Assembly (NCBI GenBank): GCA_038503035.1
Contig: JAVSML010024717.1
Coordinates: forward strand, 806,001-870,000
Reading direction: 5' to 3'
DNA from: Crocodylus rhombifer
Taxonomy: Eukaryota; Chordata; Crocodylia; Crocodylidae
DNA length: 64,000 bases
Shown here: positions 49,026 through 64,000 of the stretch, one piece after another
How the letters are laid out: every line of letters begins with the position of its first letter
Numbering within the stretch: the stretch's first letter is position 1
The notes under the pieces: model-generated
Seen by the model: only the letters and a program-made list of their open reading frames with translations
What the model was told of the DNA's origin: nothing
The model's database searches: none
Translations under genes and position numbers: made by a program

Positions 49026-49700
49026 GAAATATATTCTCCGAAGCTTGTGCTGACTTATACCATTTCCCTGTGAAAATTTTTGTTATTACTGTCATTGCCT
49101 CTCGCAGGGTGAAGAATTTATCTTTCTGCTGGGTCACTACTTGATTAGTGGCCAAGTTTCTTTTGCGTGTTTTTCCCAGTCTGCCAGTTCAGTTTGGAGG
49201 TCTGCTGGCTTCCAAGGAGTCACCTCCCATTGCTGTAGGCCAGACCGCCCATGTTGATCCTGCTGCACTCTAGACTTCATAATGTTACTTACCTCTGATT
49301 GCACTGGAGGGGATCCTCCCTCCTAGGAGGTTGTCTCCTCTTTTATTTCCGGAACAGAGAGGGCAGGTTGGTCACCCTGGTCCCCGACTAGATCGGTTGC
49401 TGCCACTTCTGGTCCCTCCCCCTGGTTCCAGATCCTCTGATGGCAACAAAGTCGTCACCATTTGCCACAACAAAGAAATGGCACCTTTTAGCAACACGGT
49501 TTTACCGAATTTTCTGCCTATTTGCCACTGGGCAAAAATGCCTTCCACCACAGCAAGGTCCCTCACCTCAGAGGACACCCATAGATGCACTCTTTTACTA
49601 AGCTCCACCAGACTCGTGGTTTTTCCCCGGCGTATGAACATATCCACTACTCCTCAGACACAGCTGGCCAGGCCGCCCTCAAGGAGGGGTCTTTCATGCC
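49026..49700 (-). pseudogene. Endogenous retrovirus gag, 5' part
   Basis: A minus-strand open segment begins with ATG at 49647 and has no CR1 character. It lies upstream of gag-like sequence resumed at 46845 and downstream of LTR-like DNA, so it is likely the gag N-terminus. Decayed and split by the CR1. Confidence 0.5.
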
Positions 49701-49759
49701 CGCGTTCTCCACCACTTGTAGGGGCTCCCTCCCTTCCCAAGGGGGAAAGTGAGTTACCC

Positions 49760-50250
49760 ACAAGTTACACGCCAAGGTAAAACCCAGTTAAAACTCTTCA
49801 TTGCAAAGAAAGCAGTATACACACAACCCAAATTATTATCGTAGCACGCCTACAAACTGCTAGTGCGTCGGGCTGGAGGCAAAGGCACTCCAAACCCTAT
49901 CCCATGTATTACCTGCTAGGTCTCGGGAACCCCACACTGTGTCCAAGGTGGCGAGACTACCTCCTTTATCAGGTCCTCAACCTTGTCCTCTCCGAAGTAG
50001 TTCCGCCCAAGGCTTTGTTCTTATGACCTTTATACCTTTCTGCCTCCCAACCCCATGGGATCCTCCAATCACACAAACCTAGCCTTATCACCTTTTACGG
50101 GTTAGAGCAAGCCTCAGCATATGCTGCAAAGCAGAGTTACCTCGGGTCTTGCCACAGTTCCCTTTCCAAGGCAGTTATTTCAGGCCCTTAAGTTACTTAA
50201 AGCAGATCCCCTTTTTGTTATCTGCAGCAGATAAGCAGATGCATTAGGTC
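49760..50250 (-). repeat. Possible ERV LTR / leader
   Basis: No coding content. The minus strand has ggtataaagg near 50026-50035 as a TATA candidate and lies between CR1 sequence and the presumed gag start. No partner LTR remains at the other end, so the borders cannot be fixed. Confidence 0.4.
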
Positions 50251-50319
50251 ATTATCCCATGGCCTCCGGGTTCTACGAAGCCCACTCCCACCCTGGGATG
50301 TCAGTTTGGCCTCCTCAGG

Positions 50320-50625
50320 ACGGGCCTCACAAAAGTGCTGTGCCCAGTACTGGACACAGTACTCCAACTGCTGCCTTACCAAAGTCGCAGAGAGGGAGAG
50401 TATCCCTACTCTGGACCAGCTTGAGATGCATCTTTGGATGCATGACAAGGTATGACTGGCCTTGCTGGCTGCGGTCTGGCACTGGCAGCTCATGTTCATC
50501 TTGGAGTCAATAATGACCCCAAGATCCCATTCCGCCTCTATGCTTTCAAGAGGAGAACTCCCCAGGCTGTATGCATGATAGCTGCTCATGAAAATAGCTG
50601 CTCGTGAAAAACAGAACACCTTCAA
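50320..50625 (-). mobile_element. CR1 LINE fragment (outer copy, upstream half)
   Basis: Minus-strand ORF2: LGVIIDSKMNMSCQCQ, then LVRQQLEYCVQYWAQ. This comes just before the part of ORF2 kept at 45250-45548. The order and strand fit a single CR1 opened by the ERV. Confidence 0.8.
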
Positions 50626-50667
50626 ACAGGAGAGACTGATAGAAGCTCACTCCACAATACACAATAG

Positions 50668-50800
50668 ACTAGTGGTTAGAGAACTCCCTTGGGATATGAA
50701 AGGCCTAGGTTAAAGTCCCTCCTGCAAGTCAGGCAGAAGAAGGAGTTAAAAAACAGGTTTCACATCTCCTAGGTGAGTACTCTAACTAGCAACTTGGAAC
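50668..50800. repeat. Palindromic tRNA-like repeat, copy 3
   Basis: Left arm actagtggttagagaactcc with ggcctaggttaaagtccctc; right arm atctcctaggtgagtactct with aactagc, the facing copy. The closest copy to a tRNA-like box A/box B pair in each arm. Confidence 0.65.
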
Positions 50801-53800
50801 AATAGAGGATAACACTATCTCTTCCACCTCATCTCCAATTATCTTGCAAGAGCCCAGTCTTTTAGGTCTGCTAGATCAGTCCATCAGCAGCAGCAGAAAG
50901 GGGTTTTGAGTACCTCCTGTCACTAGGCAACAAAGCTCCTTTCTAGATTAAACTCCAAAACCTAAGGAGCCAGATTAAAAGCCTTCTGCTCTGATCTCTT
51001 CAAGTGATTTTGCACAGCTGTATCTTGTGCTGATATGGAAACTGGTACAAACATTTGCCTGCATGGGACAAATATAAATATGTCACCTTTATGATCATAC
51101 CTCATTTCCTACCACAGTAAGAGGAGTGCAGAGGCTCTGCTGCTGGATCCTCAGGAGTCCTAATGAATAAAAATAAGCACAGCAAGAATTCTACTCCCCC
51201 TATCAAGGTTAACTTACACCCTGTTTTAAGTACATTGAAGGTCAAAGAGAGACTGAAGTCCGAAGTGTTCACATTTTGACATTTCTGCCACACTTTCAGC
51301 ATATTCTCATCTGAAAGCTTTAAATCAAGAAAGTTGTAAATACTCATTATTTTAGAAATAAGACAGAGAACACTATATTTATAAAACAAAAATGCTTGAA
51401 AGTTGAGAAATTCAGCATGAAGGGTCACTAAACAAACTTTGACCTCATAAAATGAGTGTTAACAAGCCATTTTTTCCCCAACCACTATATCCCCATTTCC
51501 ATAATTCATGCACATTTCCATTATGAACTACAAACCTTCATTCTCTCTAGTATAAAAGCAGTTACATATGGACCAGTCTAAGGCATAAAGCTTTCCTCCT
51601 TCAGCTGCTTTCCATTTCTCAGGCAACCTGCAGTGTAAATAACCTATCGACACTACATTAAAGACCCAGTCTGCTTGAAGTACTGTGGCTCACTGCTGGG
51701 AAAAGGAAAACCAACAAGTCCAAATCATCACTTTGCCTTTCTTTTTCAACTTTTTATGTACTGTGCTGTTGGAACTGCAGTGACATCCCATTGTGAAAAG
51801 ATACAAACTATAGGATGATTACATTCAGCTAGCTATCAGTAAGGAGTAAACATTGGGCAAAAAAGATGGTTAGATTAAATGGCTCACAGAAATTTAATTG
51901 GACGTTTCTTTATTTTCAGTGCAAGCCTCTTCTACTTAAAATTCACAAACCAACAGCCCCTGAAAGCCACCCTGCCATAAATTAAATACAAAGAAACTCT
52001 ACCTGAAGCAGAGATTTTACCCTGAAAATGGTGAAATGCTGTAGATTTCACCAGGGACTTTACTATTTCTAATGGTTTTCCATTAAAAGTTCTCAGACAC
52101 AGATATGAAAAAAACCCAGAGATAGTCAGATTTTTCCTCTTATTTGACCTTACTTTTGCATTTCCTGAGTCGAGGTGGAATGCGCTCACTGTCTCTCTCT
52201 CATTAAACACAAACACAGGCAAACATAAGGGTAGATCCCCCCCGCCCCCAACACACTTAAGTCTTATCAAACGTAACATTTACCTTTGAACACTAAACTT
52301 ATGAATGGAAGGTGGTCAAACATCCACATTTCAGGGTAGAATTTGACAAACAGAAACTATTTATCGAGGTCCTCTGTAATTACAGGAACATCATTAGCTC
52401 AAGAAAAAAAATCACTTAAAAATTCTATCAACTGCAAGCAACCAGACTAGTACTACATGTGGAAGACATCAAAAGATATTTTTTCAGAATTTCTTTTGTC
52501 AGCATTTTCCCTCTCATTTTCAGCTACTGCGTATCTTAGTCACCCCTGTACAAATAAAGGTCACTTCTACAAATATACTTACATAATGAATAACTTTATC
52601 AGGCAAACAGTAATCAGCAGGACACTGATCACATGAGATATATGGAGAATCAGGACTTGATTTAGCTTCCTGTGTTATCTGTAGTTTCTTCACATAGCTA
52701 TGAGATAGGGAAAAAAGGCAAAAAAGGCTTTTTAAATACTAAAAAAAAAAATACACTGCAGATCCATGCAAATTGGAAAGGACATTAATGGACAGGCACT
52801 AGACCCAAGGCTAATTTTAACTTGTATTTTAGTTAAATGGATTTCAAATTGACATGTCTCCTTGAACAAAGCCTTGGTAATTTATTGTTACTCAAGTTCT
52901 AGTTTCTATTTTAACTGGTAGAATTTTTTTATATTTAATTGCTCTCTCTCTCAGAAAGTAATTAACAATAAGATGCATCTCAGTGGTTTTAAGTGACCAT
53001 CAAACCACAAATTGAGACAAACACAATGTTGGGAAAGTAGGCTCTATACAAGTGCAAAACCTTGCAGGGTTAAGAATAGATTTTATTAACAAAGTCTAAT
53101 CAAGTATGCTCCAAGTGTCGTAGGCTTAAAATATTCAAATCATCAACATGTTATAGCTACATGGCCAAAAAATGGAAATAAAACAAAGGGTAACAACTGA
53201 TTTGCGAGATGCAGATTTCAGATGCAATAAAGGAACGAAAACATATGAAGGATCAAGTACTATACAGTGCAGGCTCATAATAAGAATCTGACCATTATCA
53301 CACAAGCCAGTGATGTAGAGTAGTCTGAGATCCAACTTGCAGCTATAGATATCATTGAAAACCAACAGAAAAAGGTTGGTTTCCATTTCCAGCTGGAACT
53401 AACTGCAGAAAGCACACTATCTGATACTTCACTTCAGCTGGCCCAGCCTTTCAATTAGATAACCTAAATCTCCACAGCCTTGCAATCTGTTGACTTGCAC
53501 CTGTGCAAAGTAAATGACAAATATTTTCTTCAGACTGGGTATCCAGATATGGTCGTTCTTACTGGAGAGTTAATAATCACCATGCCAAAGCTTAACTGGA
53601 ACATATCTACATGCACATATGCTCACGGTCCACACAATGAGCTATTTAACATTTAATAAAAGCAGTTCAGTATGTATTTATTACAAAAATTATGCGGGGA
53701 AAGAGACTATACAAGATTTTGAAGCAATCTTTGGATAAAAGCCCATCATATACAACTCACACTTTGGGTTAGAGACAATCATATTTTTATCATAGGTTAA

Positions 53801-55286
53801 TCATATATTAGGCTGAGTTTAGCCATGTAAGCTCGTAACTGCTATTCAGAAAGTTCCTGCTTAGCTGCTGCCTAATTCTTGGGCACCTACATTTTCTAGG
53901 TACCTCCCTGCTTGATTAGGCTCCTACAGTTTTGCCTCGGTGGCCTGTACCGCTCACTTAAGTGCTTAACCAGTTAATCATATTTTAAGTTGTAACCTGG
54001 CCACACATTCAATCAACCAAGGGTGTAATAAAACAAGGAATAAGTCACAAAATTATTCAACAAAAAATGTGCAATGAGCTCCTTCCTATCACACCATTAA
54101 TTGAACTTATGGCCAGGTGCTCCCCTGTGGCTAGGAGCCCAATCTATTGATGAGGCTCCCAGCTGCAGGGGCACACACAGCTGATGGGGCTCACAGCTGC
54201 AGACATACCCCATGCACTCAAGCGGATGGGAGTGCTGCAACTAACAGGACCCCTAGCCACAGGAGCTTGCTACTAGCCAATGCTATTCTTCACTAGATCA
54301 GTCCCTAATCATTGCACACCCTTTTCCTCCAAGATCAAGTTTCTTTGTCAGTCTCTTCAATTACACACACACTCTGTATATGGGCTTTTTATCACGGATG
54401 TGGTTCCCCCCCGCCTTTTTATAGGAAATAAGCTACTTGCTTGGTCTAAATAGGAGATCACCAACCTGAAAAGCAGAAAAATTGCATAATAGATTGGTTA
54501 CTGTTTTGTGTGCAAGTGGTCACACATTCACATCTGGTTATTTACTTTGTGAGTGAGAATCTAGTGCCTTTGTTATACAGATGCCTCGCTAAGTAACTGT
54601 TATATTTACTCCTGGTTTTAAAACTCTATTATTCTCAGGCATCTGAACAGAGTGACTTGTTAATCTTGTAAGCACCTTCAATTGCATTTACTAAACTAAA
54701 AGAAAATCCCAAATATCTGTTTGAAAAAACAAAAGCTTTGTTTAGGAAAGGCTATGGTTACAAAAAGAACAAAGAGGAGGAAAAGCAGGAGTAAAATTCC
54801 TTCAAAATGAAAGCCAAACTTCATATATTACTTGCCAAAAGAACCAGAGCTCCAGATGCTACCAAGAATTCCATGGGGGCAGGCTTCTCATCCCATGTAC
54901 CTTAAAGTTTAATTTAATAAAAATAACTTAGGAGTCATCTTAATCATCGCATTAGGATGTTTTTTGTTTTAGGTATTCCTTTCCAGTGATTCATGTGGAT
55001 CTCTAAGTCAAGGTTACCTACTAACCAGAAAAACCCAAGTAAAGTTTGAGTGGTAATAAATGATAAGTTTGTACATGGCACCATATTTTGCATAATGCAG
55101 ACAAGTTACTCAAGACACCAAATTACATAACCACCACTATAATAAATTACACGATAACGAATATTCTGAGCAAGTTAAGGATAAGAACTAGGTTTGAGTT
55201 CTACGGTATTTTGATATTGAGGTACTCCTATTAAACTTTGGTCAATTTAACAAATGTTCCAAAATTCTGCTTTTGCAGAAAAAAAA
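50801..55286. other. Intergenic DNA, mostly unresolved
   Basis: AT-rich, with no exon or gene. tataaaag at 51552 is an isolated TATA-like word. Sequence at 53950-54300 partly resembles the DNA transposon at 59200-59895 and is probably a decayed copy. Confidence 0.5.
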
Positions 55287-55294
55287 GTGTAGAC

Positions 55295-55503
55295 CAGCGG
55301 TTCCCAAACTCAAATAAATTGCGCACTACCAATTTAAAACGATACAACCTTAAATACCACGAGCAAATTTGTCAATTCAACCTTAAGTACCACCAGCTAA
55401 TTTTTCTCAGACACAGTAATTATAATAAATTTGTTACCATGTACCACTGACAGGTTGTCTGCATACCACTGGTGTTACGTATACCACAGACTGGGAACTG
55501 CTG
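55295..55503. mobile_element. Short hAT-like element (209 bp)
   Basis: Ends cagcggttcccaaact and agactgggaactgctg are inverted. Flanks gtgtagac (55287-55294) and atgtagac (55504-55511) match at 7 of 8. Internal taccac words recur five times. Confidence 0.78.
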
Positions 55504-57033
55504 ATGTAGACCATATGTCTGTCTATTTATGCTGTGAGTTAGGAGGCAAAGGAACACAAGAACTGAAAGGGGCCTTCTGCAACAACAAGTCAAGTCCTCT
55601 ACATACATAAACAGTCCAGGAATCCCCCTCATCTTGTCACTTTGAAGCCCCATATCCAAATACAAGGCACAATAAATAACACATCAAGGACATTCTGAAA
55701 CACACCATAGGTAAAAACACAGACAACAAAGACACTACTTATGTCCTGCCACTGCAACAACATGAAAGTAATCAGTTAACAAATGCTAAGATCCCACAGC
55801 AGTGCTGTCCTATTGGCAGCCTGGGGGCTGCATACAGCTTGCAAGAGATTATTGGTGGTCCCCAAGGCCCAGGCCACTCCACAATGTGCTGATGCCAGGA
55901 GTCTGTAAAAAACTTAGCAACAGTTAGGATGCTAGCATGAGCTGCTTGCCTGCCACTGATTCCTGACCCTTGTTTGTCCCATAGATTATAAGCTATTTTT
56001 TGCCAGGCACTCTCTCTGTTACATTTGTACCATGGTGTCCTAACTTACTAGTAGGTGTTACAGTAACACAAATAAGCCATTGTATACCCAGCCTTAGAGA
56101 CTAAAATTAAAAAAAAAAAAAAAAAAAGAATCACAGCTTCAATGCAACTCAAAAGTGACATCAACCAATCCTTTTCTGACTTCTGCTGTTGATTCTTGTT
56201 TTGTTTTTTTTAACGCCATTTTAAAATTATGCATGGCAATCATCCAGTATTCCAGAAAGGCTGTACTTTGATTAGTATGCTTCTCACACCTGCACTTCTC
56301 TTTCTTAGCTCAATTAAGGTGTGACATCTCACTCAACTAGTTTTTACTGAATATTAAATTTTTTTCCAAATACTTAGTTTGCTTCAAATCTGTTTCCACA
56401 AAATGAGCAATATGTTTTCAGGGACTGCTAGAAAGCAATACCATTCAATCATGTTATAAGGAGCAAAAGATGAATAGGTAAAAGGGATGTAACATTGTAT
56501 TAAAACACCAACACAGTTATGCAAAAATAATTATTAGCTCTGATAGAAACATACAATATATGACAATCTACTTAAATGCTCATACAAATGTTATCTTCAT
56601 ACATGTTGTACTCTGCCTCTCCCTTACAGAAATGCTTCCTGTAAATCATGTTCTCATCAAATTCTTATGACTTCCTGATTAATATTATGCATCTGAATCC
56701 CCATCCTGATGTCTGTATTATGCTATAAACTCTGGATCATTCCCAAGGAGATGATAAAATGAACAAAAAGTTACTATTTTACTTTCTCATACCTGCTTTG
56801 CCACCCCCTAAGCAACTAAAACATTTTCTTTTCAGGCCCTGAAGATTTTAAAATTGTTGCTTTATGTTCATAAAGTCCCAGCATGTGCATAACAGAAAAA
56901 GGATGTATTTCTTTAGTCTTTTCATCTGTATTCCAAGGCAGCATAGCATTGTTGATAACCCCAGTCCCATACCTTCAGTGTACAAAAAGTTTCTTTGCAA
57001 AATACAGTACAAAATGTTGGTCCCCCAAATAAA

Positions 57034-64000
<6,967 letters not shown>

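Overview
This window is nuclear DNA from a vertebrate, most likely a sauropsid, and a crocodilian fits best. Three spliced protein-coding genes form the neighbourhood known from other amniotes: a GLIPR1-type gene pair followed by KRR1 on the opposite strand. The rest is dominated by CR1 LINEs, many old non-autonomous DNA transposons, a Ty3/Gypsy element with a SCAN-like Gag, and endogenous retrovirus (ERV) remains. The species call is an inference from repeat content and exon sequence; no search was run. There are no bacterial-type operons, CRISPR arrays, rRNA genes or intact tRNA genes.

Layout. 1-3687: no recognisable gene. 3692-7280: a defective Gypsy element with both LTRs, a 4-bp target duplication and a decayed gag-pol. 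Its 3' LTR ends about 230 bp upstream of the TATA box of the first gene. 7582-15990 (+): a six-exon GLIPR1-like gene (289 aa) encoding a secreted or membrane-anchored CAP-domain protein. 16.4-26.3 kb: hAT-like and foldback elements, CR1 tails and a GC-rich stretch without an identified gene. 26819-42026 (+): a second six-exon gene of the same family (265 aa), the positional counterpart of GLIPR1. Its 7.1-kb first intron holds a CR1 split by an antisense CR1 that carries a duplicated GC-rich 5' region. 42622-44029: a 1.4-kb solo LTR with a 5-bp target duplication and alternating internal repeats. 45.2-50.6 kb: a CR1 interrupted by an antisense ERV that is itself interrupted by another CR1. 57034-64000 (-): KRR1, nine exons seen, with the 5' part beyond the window edge.

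The two GLIPR1-type genes have matching exon sizes and identical intron phases, so they are tandem duplicates. KRR1 is an unrelated housekeeping gene for 40S ribosome assembly and is convergent with GLIPR1. The most unusual material is in the mobile elements: two LTR copies that begin with different but perfectly paired hairpins, a SCAN-like capsid remnant running directly into reverse transcriptase, duplicated CR1 5' units, and a dispersed repeat with a degenerate hammerhead-like hairpin. The best gene-level oddity is a GC-AG intron in GLIPR1.
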